64,000 bases of DNA, taken from assembly GCA_021414365.1 (NCBI GenBank), contig JAIOOR010000021.1, positions 124,001 through 188,000 on the forward strand. Direction: 5' to 3'. The notes beneath the pieces were generated by a model. That model did no database searches. It had not been told where the DNA came from and was given only the letters and a program-made list of their open reading frames with translations. Positions 41,028 to 49,834 of the stretch are shown here, in pieces (position 1 is the first letter of the stretch; every line of letters begins with the position of its first letter). A program made the translations under genes and the position numbers. This stretch comes from Nitrosarchaeum sp. (GTDB lineage Archaea; Thermoproteota; Nitrososphaeria; Nitrososphaerales; Nitrosopumilaceae).

Positions 41028-42133
41028 TTTTCTAAAACTAAAACTGTCGATGATGTAGCAGCTGCAGACATGTTATGTACTAGTCCTACTTTTGCATTAT
41101 CTACTTGTCTTTTATTTGCACACAATTGCAGCTGCTGAGTAATTTCAATGGTCTGTGCTAATCCTGTTGCACCTAATGGATGTCCCGAGCCAATAAGCCC
41201 CCCTCTTGGGTTAATTTTTAAATTATTTGTAGCGTATAGTTCGTTTATCAATTCTAATCCTTTGCCTTTATCTGAAAGACCTAACGATTCTAAAGCCATT
41301 GGCTCACAGACAGAAAAAGCATCATGAACTTCTGCAACATCTATGTCTTTAGCATCACGTTTGGACATTTTAAGTGCAGTTGATGCCGCTTCCTGAGTTG
41401 ATACCATTGAACTAAATGTCATGTTTTTTGTAAATCCTGCTGAAGTTGTTTTTTGTCCTATCCCAGTTATCCAAATTGGATTATCTGTACAATTCTTGCA
41501 TGTCTTTTCTGAAGCAAGTAAAATTGAAGCTCCGCCAGTACATGGCCTTGAACAATCAAGTAGTCTAAGATCATCGGTTAATTTTTTAGAATTTATTACA
41601 TCTTCCAATGAATACAATTTTTCTGAAATTGCATTGGGGTTGTTTTGTGCTTGTTTGTGATTTTTTACTGGCACAATTGCTAATTCTTCATCGGTAATTG
41701 AAAATTCTCTTTTGTACGATTTTGTAAAAATACTTGCCCAAAAAATTGGATGTTTGAATTCACCTCTGGAATTATCCCATTCTAAAACCTGTCCTGGACT
41801 ATCGTATCTCTCAGCTCCTGACACTAAAACCATGTCTGCCAAACCTGATGCTATGTATGAATATGCAGATACAATTGCATTTGTGCCTGAATTACATAGA
41901 CTTTCAACCGTATGGGCGATTTTAGGCTCAATTCCTGCCATCTCTGATAGTACTGCAGATAAATATTTTGAATTATTGTTAGTAGACACTAAAACTGCAT
42001 CTATATCATTTCGATTCAAATTAGAATTACTGTCAAATAATTTTTTTACAGAATTTAATAAAACAGATTCTATTTTTGAATCCTCTTTTGAGAATTTTGT
42101 GATTCCATATGATGCGATTCCCACCTTTGTCAT
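41024..42133 (-). CDS. Thiolase-family acyltransferase (SCP-x type)
   Basis: 369 residues. Catalytic Cys in HTVESLCNSGTNAIVSAY (C80), His in VAEVHDAFSVCEPMALE, and RGGLIGSGHPLGATGLAQ. The C-terminal CxG of classical thiolases is replaced by HNMSAAATSS, as in archaeal/SCP-x forms. Acetoacetyl-CoA formation for mevalonate or an acyl-CoA degradation reaction is likely. Its start overlaps the LLM gene stop by one base. Confidence 0.85.
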   Translation of the reverse strand: MTKVGIASYGITKFSKEDSKIESVLLNSVKKLFDSNSNLNRNDIDAVLVSTNNNSKYLSAVLSEMAGIEPKIAHTVESLCNSGTNAIVSAYSYIASGLADMVLVSGAERYDSPGQVLEWDNSRGEFKHPIFWASIFTKSYKREFSITDEELAIVPVKNHKQAQNNPNAISEKLYSLEDVINSKKLTDDLRLLDCSRPCTGGASILLASEKTCKNCTDNPIWITGIGQKTTSAGFTKNMTFSSMVSTQEAASTALKMSKRDAKDIDVAEVHDAFSVCEPMALESLGLSDKGKGLELINELYATNNLKINPRGGLIGSGHPLGATGLAQTIEITQQLQLCANKRQVDNAKVGLVHNMSAAATSSTVLVLEK

Positions 42134-43101
42134 TATTTTTCCTCAGAAAACGTGTTTGTAAATAATTTAAATGAGTCTATTACGTTACCTACTGGATTAA
42201 ATTGTATAGTTGGTAAATCCATTCCTGTATCACGGAATTTTTGTAACTGTATGATACATTGATCAGGCGTGCCTGCAATTGCTAATGATTTTAGCATGTT
42301 GTCTGAGATTAATTCATAATTTGATTTAAATCCTGACTGTTTGAATTCTTCATACACATTTTTAGATTCATTTTCAAATCCATTTTTTGATAAAAATTCC
42401 CTGTATATTTTTCCAACTGAAATATAAAATGCAAGTGTCTGTTTTGCACGAGTTATGGCAATTTCTGCATCATTAGAAACACAGCTAATGATTTGACATG
42501 TGACATCAATTTTTCTTTTTTGTTGCATCTTTTTTATGGTATTTTTCATTTCATTTATTGGTCGCAAATAAAATATTGCACCATCTGAAATTTCCCATGT
42601 TAAATCTACCATTTTTTGATTAACTGCAGCCAAATATATTGGAATTTTCGCTCTGTGTGGATTTATCAAAAGTTTAAAATTTTTCAAGTGAAATATTTTC
42701 CCTGTGTAGTTGATTTGTTTTCCTGACAACATTAATTTGATGATCTCTACATACTCTCTCATTCTTAAAACAGGATTTTCAAACTTGTATCCGTGAAAAT
42801 CTTCTACTATCGGGATACTACTTGTTCCAAGACCCAAGATCAACCGTCCATTTGAAATACTATCTACCGTTGCTGCCCCCATTGCAATTGATGCAGGACT
42901 TCTAGAATAAATGTTGATTATTGATGAACCTATTTTCTGTTTTTTTGTTTTTTGTGATATCATGCTTAGCATAGAAAAATTCTCCATACCCCATGTTTCA
43001 GGAATCCAAATGGTGTCTGTATTGGTGTGAGACAGTATTTCTGAGCATTCTATGACTTGATTAATTGTGAGAAGTGAGCCTAAACTGTATGCTATTCGCA
43101 T
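42133..43101 (-). CDS. LLM-class F420-dependent oxidoreductase
   Basis: 322 residues, TIM-barrel luciferase-like. IWIPETWGMENFSMLSMISQKTKKQKIGSSIINIYSRSPASIAMGAATVDSISNGRLILGLGTSS is the usual N-terminal pattern, and the F420 pocket residues follow. Close relatives include 5,10-methylenetetrahydromethanopterin reductase, but pathway and substrate are uncertain. First gene of a three-gene operon with thiolase and DUF35, so a redox step on an acyl-CoA is a fair guess. Confidence 0.85.
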   Translation of the reverse strand: MRIAYSLGSLLTINQVIECSEILSHTNTDTIWIPETWGMENFSMLSMISQKTKKQKIGSSIINIYSRSPASIAMGAATVDSISNGRLILGLGTSSIPIVEDFHGYKFENPVLRMREYVEIIKLMLSGKQINYTGKIFHLKNFKLLINPHRAKIPIYLAAVNQKMVDLTWEISDGAIFYLRPINEMKNTIKKMQQKRKIDVTCQIISCVSNDAEIAITRAKQTLAFYISVGKIYREFLSKNGFENESKNVYEEFKQSGFKSNYELISDNMLKSLAIAGTPDQCIIQLQKFRDTGMDLPTIQFNPVGNVIDSFKLFTNTFSEEK

Positions 43102-43284
43102 AATTTGTTTGTAATTCTTGGATATTCTAGTGTTTCCGAAATTGGGTTGTTTGGATGTGTTTTTTAATAAATAGCCATGTAAGAAACTAAATCATTTCGT
43201 GACCATATCGGCGCGTATTCTTTTAGTAATGTGTTAATTATCATTGAGGTGGAATATTATGAAAGTAAATCATAATTGTAATTA

Positions 43285-43434
43285 TTGAGTGAACAAAGTT
43301 ACGCTGAAAATTTTACCAAAAAAAGTACTTTTTGGGAAGACGCTTCAAAATATGCCTCATGTGTAAATGATGATCAGTCATTTGTAAGTGAGATTGCATA
43401 CATGATGGTGACTCTACATAGAACCGGTGCCTAA
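43285..43434 (+). CDS. 49-residue hypothetical protein, TTG start
   Basis: A TTG-initiated frame encoding SEQSYAENFTKKSTFWEDAS, then KYASCVNDDQSFVSEIAYMM and VTLHRTGA. It looks like real coding sequence (mixed polar, one Trp, one Cys, balanced charge), unlike the non-coding AT-rich flanks. No family recognised. It converges with the nucleotidyltransferase gene 12 bp later. Confidence 0.4.
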   Translation: MSEQSYAENFTKKSTFWEDASKYASCVNDDQSFVSEIAYMMVTLHRTGA

Positions 43435-43445
43435 AACTCAATTGT

Positions 43446-44111
43446 TTATTTTTTATTTAATTCTAATGAGCATTCTTCCATATCTTTGAAAGAATCAATA
43501 GAATGCCATAATACATTTCTGAATTTAACTGTCTTTAATTTTCCCTTTTTTGCATAATCTGGAAAAACTGTTTTTTCTATATCCCCTATTTTTGGCAAGT
43601 CTTTCAATAAATCTTTTTCCAAGTGATAAATTCCTGCATTCATCCACAAATCTGAAATTTCTTTTTTCTCTTTGAATTTAGTAACCTTGCAGTTTTCTGT
43701 TTCTATAATTCCGAATTTGGTTTTTAATTCAATCGATGCAATCGAATTTGGTTTTTTTGCAAGTTGTTTAAGGTTAATGTTTGTAATAGTATCGCCATTT
43801 ATTACAAAAAAAGATTTATCTTTAATTGAAATTCCTGCTTGTTTTATAGCTCCGCCTGTACCTAACGGTGTTTTTTCAACTGAAAATTTTATTTTGATCC
43901 CAAGATTTTTTTTCATTTCTAGATAATTTTTGATCATCTCTGCTTTATAGCCCGTACAAATTATGATCTCCTTCACTCCATATTTTTTCAGGTATCTTAT
44001 TTGCCATTCTATGATTGGTATGTTATTTAAAGGGATGAGGGATTTTGGAACATAATCTGTAATAGGTCGTAAACGTTTACCTCTACCTCCAGCTAAAATT
44101 ATTGCTTTCAT
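43446..44111 (-). CDS. NDP-sugar nucleotidyltransferase
   Basis: 221 residues, single-domain pyrophosphorylase. LAGGRGKRLRPITDYVPKSLIPLNNIPIIEWQIRYLKKYG near the start is the nucleotide-binding signature; FFVINGDTITNINL carries the metal-binding Asp; MNAGIYHLEKDLL, sugar-binding, comes later. Short for an RmlA/GlmU protein because it lacks a left-handed beta-helix domain. It makes an activated sugar for glycosylation or polysaccharide synthesis. Sugar identity unknown. Confidence 0.88.
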   Translation of the reverse strand: MKAIILAGGRGKRLRPITDYVPKSLIPLNNIPIIEWQIRYLKKYGVKEIIICTGYKAEMIKNYLEMKKNLGIKIKFSVEKTPLGTGGAIKQAGISIKDKSFFVINGDTITNINLKQLAKKPNSIASIELKTKFGIIETENCKVTKFKEKKEISDLWMNAGIYHLEKDLLKDLPKIGDIEKTVFPDYAKKGKLKTVKFRNVLWHSIDSFKDMEECSLELNKK

Positions 44112-44182
44112 ATAACAATCATTTCCTATGAGACATTATAACTTTAATTAGATTTTCTACGTCTTACAATTTTCTAATTTAA

Positions 44183-44302
44183 TTACTCATTTAAGGAATT
44201 CTGTGCTGACTCATCTTTCTTCTTTTTACAAATTCCACAGAAAAGGTAGCCGTCCTTGTGTCTAATCCAGTAGTGACGTATGTGATTTTTGGAGTAGTCC
44301 AT
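44183..44302 (-). CDS. Microprotein with CxxC and His cluster
   Basis: 39 residues: MDYSKNHIRHYWIRHKDGYL, then FCGICKKKKDESAQNSLNE. One CGIC pair (C22, C25) plus H7, H10 and H15 could complete a zinc site. The tail is acidic. Family unknown. It lies between the nucleotidyltransferase and DedA genes. Confidence 0.45.
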   Translation of the reverse strand: MDYSKNHIRHYWIRHKDGYLFCGICKKKKDESAQNSLNE

Positions 44303-44381
44303 AATGTTATTGTTATTTTAAAATATTTTATTATTTTATTATGTTCCTTCAAAATTTTTGATACTCGTATTCAAAATATTT

Positions 44382-44909
44382 TTAGATGATATGGATAGTC
44401 GCAACTCCAAAATAATATCCTGCACTAGTTAATGCTATACTCCACATGCATGATCCTATTAATGTGAAAATAAAAAATTTAATCGGATTCATATTGAAAA
44501 TTCCAGCTGGAATTGATACAATTTCACGAATTCCAGGTATTACCCTGCCTATCAATACTGATTTATCTCCGTATTTTTCAAACCAATGATCGGCTTTTTC
44601 TAAACTTTTTTCTTTAATTTTTACATATTTTAGATATTTTATCAACCCTATTCGGCCCAATTTTTTTGCTATAAAATAAATCACAAATGCGCCGGCTGTA
44701 GCACCACACCCTCCTGTTATTCCAACTCCTATGACATGAATTACACTCATTTCATTTTTTAATATACTATATCCTGCCAATGGAAAAATTGCTTCGCTTG
44801 GTATAGGCGGAAATACTGTTTCGATCAACGCTGCTACAAATACTCCTGGATAAAGATTTTGAGAAACTAGTGAGATAAGCCATTGAATTAACGTCTCTAT
44901 TTCATTCAA
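44382..44909 (-). CDS. DedA family membrane protein
   Basis: 175 residues. The SNARE-associated core is PGVFVAALIETVFPPIPSEAIFPLAGYSI, then the glycine-rich GCGATAGAFVIYFIAKKLGRIGLIKYL, and WFEKYGDKSVLIGRVIPGIREIVSIPAGIFNMNPIKFFIFTLIGSCMW. DedA proteins flip phospholipids or isoprenyl carriers. The expected R in the GR-x-x-P-G-I-R motif is present. It forms an operon with the next two genes upstream. Confidence 0.88.
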   Translation of the reverse strand: MNEIETLIQWLISLVSQNLYPGVFVAALIETVFPPIPSEAIFPLAGYSILKNEMSVIHVIGVGITGGCGATAGAFVIYFIAKKLGRIGLIKYLKYVKIKEKSLEKADHWFEKYGDKSVLIGRVIPGIREIVSIPAGIFNMNPIKFFIFTLIGSCMWSIALTSAGYYFGVATIHII

Positions 44910-44910
44910 A

Positions 44911-45036
44911 TTATTTTTCCTCTGTCAAATAATAGTGCAATTCAGTATAGCACTCTTTACAATATTCTTGATCATTCGTATGATCACAATCATAAACTTT
45001 GGATACGTTGTTATTGCATTTTGCACAAATAGGCAT
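44911..45036 (-). CDS. Zinc-binding microprotein in the DedA operon
   Basis: 41 residues: MPICAKCNNNVSKVYDCDHT, then NDQEYCKECYTELHYYLTEEK. CAKC (C4, C7), C17 with H19, and CKEC (C26, C29) give a LIM- or AN1-like binding pattern. It sits between the 127-residue membrane gene (1 bp away) and DedA (1 bp away), so the three are one transcript. It might act with DedA, but that is inference. Confidence 0.6.
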   Translation of the reverse strand: MPICAKCNNNVSKVYDCDHTNDQEYCKECYTELHYYLTEEK

Positions 45037-45037
45037 G

Positions 45038-45421
45038 TTATACATTGGATAGGGATTTTTTTATCTTTATTCCACCCAGTACAGCAATTATTGCCCCAAC
45101 TATAATCAATCCGCCTCCTTCTCCTACCATTCTTGCTGAATTTTCAGAGGCACTAACACTAGACATTACACCGCCAATAATTATCAAAACACCAGTTACG
45201 ATTAACATAATACCCAGTCCTTTGAATGGGGGTTTTTTGGATATGAAAAATGCAACAAATGATAAAATTATTGGCGGCATTCCAAATCCTATTCCACGTG
45301 TCATTGCATCAAAAGGCAAAAATCCTTTTCCTGCACCTCCACCACCTATTACTACATCAACACCGTATAATATCAAAAGAATTATTGAAATTCCTGAAAG
45401 TACATGTGGGATGGATGCCAT
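45038..45421 (-). CDS. Four-helix hypothetical membrane protein
   Basis: 127 residues with four transmembrane stretches: SGISIILLILYGVDVVIG, MPPIILSFVAFFI, GIMLIVTGVLIIIGGVMSSV and GGLIIVGAIIAVLGGIKI. A loop contains GGGGAGKGFLPFDAMTRGIGFG. Small, glycine-rich, without signature. First gene of the DedA operon. Function unknown. Confidence 0.6.
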   Translation of the reverse strand: MASIPHVLSGISIILLILYGVDVVIGGGGAGKGFLPFDAMTRGIGFGMPPIILSFVAFFISKKPPFKGLGIMLIVTGVLIIIGGVMSSVSASENSARMVGEGGGLIIVGAIIAVLGGIKIKKSLSNV

Positions 45422-45488
45422 GTTGGTTGGATTTTTATTTAATTAATAAACGTATTAGGTTAATTTCTGCTATAATTTTGATTTGTAA

Positions 45489-46634
45489 TTAGTTAATTGG
45501 ATGAGTTATTACTTTTTCTTTAAGTGATTCAAGATTTTTTAATAAATGATCTATTGTTTCTTCGTTATTTGCAACTAAATTAAAATGCCCTAATTTTCGC
45601 AGGGGTTTGGAAATTTCTTTTCCATACATTTTTAGAAATACATTTGATTCTGAAAGTGATATTTGTTTATATTTTCCTTCAAAAGATTTTGAACCCAAAA
45701 TATTGTACATTATTGTAGGATGTACAAGTTTAGTGCTGCCTAGTTCTAGACCTAAAATTGCTCTTAGGTGTTGCTCAAATTGAGATGTTTCACTAGATTG
45801 TAATGTATGATGGCCAGAATTATGAACCCTAGGTGCTATTTCGTTAATCACAATTTGATCATCTTGTGTAACAAACATTTCTATTCCAAATACTCCTGCA
45901 CCTTTTAACACTCTCATAGTATCACTTGCGATGGCTTCAGCTTTTTTTGACACGTTATTTGAAACTCTGGCTGGTGCTATTGTTTCTCTTAGAATGTTTT
46001 CTTCATGAATGTTTTCAACTAAAGGATATGTCTTGATTTGACCTTTTGTATTTCTTGCTGCAATTACTGATACTTCCATTTTGAATGGAACAAATTTTTC
46101 AAGCATTAGTTGCTGACCGTTAAAATAATCATATGCTTTTTGAATTTGTTCCGGAGTTTCTATTTTAAAATTTCCTCTCCCATCATATGCATCTCTTCTT
46201 GCTTTAAGTAATACAGGATAACCAAATTTCTTCAAACCTTCTTCTAAATCAAAAATAGATGATATTTTCATAAAATCTGGGACGGGAATGTTGCTTTTAT
46301 TTAGAAATGTTTTTTGTAAAAATTTGTCTTGAATTATTCGTAATGTTTCTGGAGATGGTTCAATTTCAGCCATACTTTCTACGGATTTTAAAACATCACT
46401 ATCTCCAGATTCAATTTCATATGTAATGATATTTGATTTTTTAGCCAATTCTGTGATGGCATCTTTATCTTTAAAATCGGCAATAATTTGTTCGGCACCT
46501 ATCTGTGAAGCAGGGCAATTAGGTGTTGGGTCTAAGACAATTACTTTAGAAATGTATTCTGGCATTTTTTTTGCAGCTTCAGTAATCATCATTCCAAGTT
46601 GTCCTCCACCTATGATGCCAAGAATCTTACTCAT
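45489..46634 (-). CDS. purK: 5-(carboxyamino)imidazole ribonucleotide synthase
   Basis: 381 residues, ATP-grasp enzyme. MSKILGIIGGGQLGMMITEAA is the nucleotide/substrate site; VLKARRDAYDGRGNF and QLMLEKFVPFKMEVSVI are ATP-grasp strands; INEIAPRVHNSGHHT binds metal. It converts AIR, ATP and bicarbonate to N5-CAIR. The ATG at 46634 gives the family N-terminus; the in-frame GTG at 46640 is probably not used. It is divergent from purE, 169 bp away. Confidence 0.92.
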   Translation of the reverse strand: MSKILGIIGGGQLGMMITEAAKKMPEYISKVIVLDPTPNCPASQIGAEQIIADFKDKDAITELAKKSNIITYEIESGDSDVLKSVESMAEIEPSPETLRIIQDKFLQKTFLNKSNIPVPDFMKISSIFDLEEGLKKFGYPVLLKARRDAYDGRGNFKIETPEQIQKAYDYFNGQQLMLEKFVPFKMEVSVIAARNTKGQIKTYPLVENIHEENILRETIAPARVSNNVSKKAEAIASDTMRVLKGAGVFGIEMFVTQDDQIVINEIAPRVHNSGHHTLQSSETSQFEQHLRAILGLELGSTKLVHPTIMYNILGSKSFEGKYKQISLSESNVFLKMYGKEISKPLRKLGHFNLVANNEETIDHLLKNLESLKEKVITHPIN

Positions 46635-46803
46635 TATCACTTTTCTAACACTCGATTAAAAATATCTATATGTTTTCTATAAACTAATTTTTCTTGAAAG
46701 TATCTGTTAATGGGATTTGAAAATATGTGATTTTATATTTTTGTATTGCATACACCTAATTTTTGCCATTATAGATAATAACATGCTTTATTTTTCTATT
46801 ATC

Positions 46804-47376
46804 ATGAGTTATACAAAAAACCCCCTAATTGGGATAATAATGGGCTCTAGCTCAGATAGCAGAATTATGAATGGTGCTGCTGAAATTTTAGATGAATTTA
46901 AAATAAAACATGAGGATCAGATAATTTCTGCTCATAGAACTCCTACACGATTAGAAGAATATGCAAAACATGCAGAACAGATGGGATTTAAAATAATAAT
47001 TGCAGGTGCTGGTGGGGCAGCACATCTTCCAGGAATGATTGCATCTCATACAATAATTCCTGTGATCGGAGTTCCAATAATGGTTTACAACGATAAACAA
47101 TCTAAAACAGATAATGTGAAATTTTCATCTTTTGGAGGATTAGATTCACTTCTTTCGATAACTGAGATGCCCTCTGGGTCCCCCGTAGTTGCAGTTGGAG
47201 TTAACAAGGCAGGAAATGCCGCAATATTTGCCGTAAAAATTTTAGCAAATGAATTCCCAGAGCTTAAAAAGAAACTAAAACAGCATAAATTAAGTCAGCA
47301 TGATTCGGTGTTAAAAGAATCAGAAGATCTAAAAAAACAAGGTCTGCGTAAATTTGTTCAAAAAAAATTCAAATGA
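46804..47376 (+). CDS. purE: 5-(carboxyamino)imidazole ribonucleotide mutase
   Basis: 190 residues from MSYTKNPLIGIIMGSSSDSRIM. The class I PurE site is GSSSDSRIM, EDQIISAHRTPTRLEEYAKHAEQMGF, AGAGGAAHLPGMIASHT and PVIGVPIM. It rearranges N5-CAIR to CAIR. An upstream ATG (46717) is in frame but adds an unrelated hydrophobic segment, so the internal start is preferred. The terminal about 30 residues are a charged helix. Confidence 0.92.
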   Translation: MSYTKNPLIGIIMGSSSDSRIMNGAAEILDEFKIKHEDQIISAHRTPTRLEEYAKHAEQMGFKIIIAGAGGAAHLPGMIASHTIIPVIGVPIMVYNDKQSKTDNVKFSSFGGLDSLLSITEMPSGSPVVAVGVNKAGNAAIFAVKILANEFPELKKKLKQHKLSQHDSVLKESEDLKKQGLRKFVQKKFK

Positions 47377-47378
47377 AT

Positions 47379-48587
47379 CTACGTCATTAAACTAAATTGG
47401 ATGTTTTTCTTTTGTAATATTTCAATTAGTTTATCTGCTTGTTCTTTTCCTTGAGTTTCTAAACTCAAAGTCACTCCTGCAGAGCCCGCACTAATGTTTG
47501 AACTCAATCTATCGTGTACTACTTCAACGATATTTGCGTTAGCTGCACTAATTTCATCTACTATCTCTTTGAATGCTCCCGGTCTATCTGGTAACAAGAT
47601 AGATATTTTTAGCATACGTCCCATGGTAGCCAATCCCTTGTCTACTATTTGTCCTAAAAGATACATGTCAACATTCCCACCTGTTAGTATCGCCACAACT
47701 TTTTTTCCAGGTGATGGTTTTGCTGAAATCAAATAAGCTAAACTAACAACGCCTGCAGGCTCTACTACAAATTTCATTCGTTCCATTAGCAAAAACATTG
47801 CTTTGATAATTTCTGAATCATCGACTAGGACTATACCGTCAATTAATTCTTTGATTATTGAAAATGTTTTTTCTCCGGGTGTTTTTACAGATATTCCATC
47901 CGCTATTGTTCTTGAACCTCCACTTGATGTTAAAGAGCCATTTTTTATTGATTCATACATTGATGGAAATGATTTTGATTGTACTCCTATCACTTTGATG
48001 TTTGGATGTTTTTCTTTTATTGCTATTAATATACCTGCAGCTAATCCTCCGCCTCCGATTGGAACATATACTTCGTCTACATCTGGAAGATCTTCTAAAA
48101 TTTCCAATCCTATTACTCCTTGAGCTGCTATAACTTGTGGATCATCAAATGCATGTATCATTATTGCACCTGTTTTTTGGGAAATTTCTTTTGCTTTTGT
48201 AGATGCTTCATCGTAGTTAATTCCCTCTAAAATCACATTTGCCCCATAACCTTTTGTTGCAGATACTTTAGATGGTGATGCATTTTTTGGCATAACAATT
48301 GTGCATGGAATTTTTTCTAATGATGATGCAAACGCTACTCCCTGTGCATGATTACCTGCAGATGCTGCCACTACCCCATATTTTTTTTCATCTTTTGATA
48401 ATAATTTTATTTTATAATATGCACCGCGGATTTTAAATGAACCCGTTTTTTGTTGAAACTCTGCTTTTAGATAAATCTCTGAACCTGTAATATCACTAAA
48501 TACCTGTGAATACAATAACGGTGTTTTTCTTACTTCATTTCCTCGTAAAGAGCTGGCTTTTTGTATTTCATCATATGTTGGATTCAT
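47379..48587 (-). CDS. ilvA: Threonine ammonia-lyase with ACT domain
   Basis: 402 residues from MNPTYDEIQKASSLRGNEVRKTPLL. PLP lysine in KTGSFKIRGAYYKIKLL; GVVAASAGNHAQGVAFA; VYVPIGGGGLAAG; VAILTGGNVDMYLLG. The C-terminal ACT (about residues 325-402) suggests isoleucine feedback or serine control. A TATA-like AAATATC about 26 nt before 48587 supports this start over the longer frame from 48629. It makes 2-oxobutyrate for isoleucine. Confidence 0.9.
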   Translation of the reverse strand: MNPTYDEIQKASSLRGNEVRKTPLLYSQVFSDITGSEIYLKAEFQQKTGSFKIRGAYYKIKLLSKDEKKYGVVAASAGNHAQGVAFASSLEKIPCTIVMPKNASPSKVSATKGYGANVILEGINYDEASTKAKEISQKTGAIMIHAFDDPQVIAAQGVIGLEILEDLPDVDEVYVPIGGGGLAAGILIAIKEKHPNIKVIGVQSKSFPSMYESIKNGSLTSSGGSRTIADGISVKTPGEKTFSIIKELIDGIVLVDDSEIIKAMFLLMERMKFVVEPAGVVSLAYLISAKPSPGKKVVAILTGGNVDMYLLGQIVDKGLATMGRMLKISILLPDRPGAFKEIVDEISAANANIVEVVHDRLSSNISAGSAGVTLSLETQGKEQADKLIEILQKKNIQFSLMT

Positions 48588-48777
48588 TAGAAATTCTGCT
48601 TGATAAAAGAGATATTTGACTTCTTCCATTCTAAAATTCTATTGTAATTGTATTTTCATGCGTAATTTTTAAAATTGGAAAATATTTTTGGGTATTAGAA
48701 TCAAATTCCTCCTAATTTTCACTCATAGGGTATTTTGCAATTATCTTACGTAATTTTTAAAATATTTATTATTAAAA

Positions 48778-49623
48778 TTAATTCCATAATGTCAATAATC
48801 TAGAAAATTCGTCTAAACGTTTAATAATATTTTCTTTAACTGCTTCGGAAATTTTTCGTGGATCAAATAACCCTTCTTTGGTTTTATTTCGAATAAATTC
48901 AATATCAAATGTACACAGACATCCTTCTTCTCCTGTGATCAATCGTGTGTCATCAATAAGTACAGGACTGGTTTGATATATTTCTACTAATAGATTGTCC
49001 AATTCTTTAATCAATGCAGTTTTTTTAATTGATAAATCTTGAAAATCCACTTCGATGTCTTTTTGAATTTCTTTGTATATTTTTTCTCTAAATTCATCAT
49101 TTTCATAAAATATTTCAAATAATTTTTGATGATCGAAGTCTTTGTATCCTTTTTCTTTTAATTTATTTAATACAAATTGATCACTATTGTCTGACATTTG
49201 CTGTTCTTTGTTTTTTGTCAAATCAATTATTTCAGCTAACTCTTTTTGTGCTTGTATTACTCGTTGATCCGGTTTGTAGTACAACAATACATGGTATTGT
49301 ATTGACAGGTGTCCTGAAACAAGATAATTCCCCTCTCTAATTTCAAATTTAGTAAAAATTCGTCGTATATCGTCATTATTTGATATTGAAACTTCCTGAA
49401 CTGACCACTCTTTCAAATTTTTGATAATATTTTGATAAAAATTATTTATGCGTCCAGGTTCAAAAGTTTTTTGTTCAGTTATTGTTGCATCTCCTAACAT
49501 CACCTTAACGTTTATTGGTTTAATAAGATAGATTATTTTTTCAAGAAATTTTTGTTGAATGTCTTCATTTTTTATATTCAAAAGTTGAATAAAATCATTT
49601 GATGATCTTGAACCTAAACGCAC
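48778..49623 (-). CDS. Hypothetical protein with coiled-coil segments
   Basis: 281 residues. Beta-alpha N-terminus with IYLIKPINVKVMLGDATITEQKTFEP and IREGNYLVSGHLSIQYHVLLYY; the C-half is helical and acidic, with IDLTKNKEQQMSDNSDQFVLNKLKEKGYKDF and KKTALIKELDNLLVEIYQTSPVLIDD. No recognised family or catalytic motif. It stands alone with its own promoter region. Confidence 0.5.
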   Translation of the reverse strand: MRLGSRSSNDFIQLLNIKNEDIQQKFLEKIIYLIKPINVKVMLGDATITEQKTFEPGRINNFYQNIIKNLKEWSVQEVSISNNDDIRRIFTKFEIREGNYLVSGHLSIQYHVLLYYKPDQRVIQAQKELAEIIDLTKNKEQQMSDNSDQFVLNKLKEKGYKDFDHQKLFEIFYENDEFREKIYKEIQKDIEVDFQDLSIKKTALIKELDNLLVEIYQTSPVLIDDTRLITGEEGCLCTFDIEFIRNKTKEGLFDPRKISEAVKENIIKRLDEFSRLLTLWN

Positions 49624-49700
49624 AATCTATGACAAATTTTAACAATCCTTAAACCTTAAGATTCAAATCTTTTAAATAGAAAAATCAGGTAATTTTATGC

Positions 49701-49823
49701 GTGTCTGAAGATAGTCTGTTATGCAATATATGTAATTCAGTAATTCTACCGTATTATAATGAAAGTTATAAGGGGAGTAGGGGGAAATGTCTTATCTGTA
49801 TTACGGATTTTCCACTGGAATAA
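49701..49823 (+). CDS. GTG-start zinc-ribbon microprotein
   Basis: 40 residues from GTG: MSEDSLLCNICNSVILPYYN, then ESYKGSRGKCLICITDFPLE. CNIC (C8, C11) and CLIC (C30, C33) form a four-Cys zinc site with an 18-residue loop. It lies 11 bp before the class III cyclase gene in the same direction, so the two may share a transcript. Confidence 0.5.
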   Translation: MSEDSLLCNICNSVILPYYNESYKGSRGKCLICITDFPLE

Positions 49824-49834
49824 AATGATAAAAA

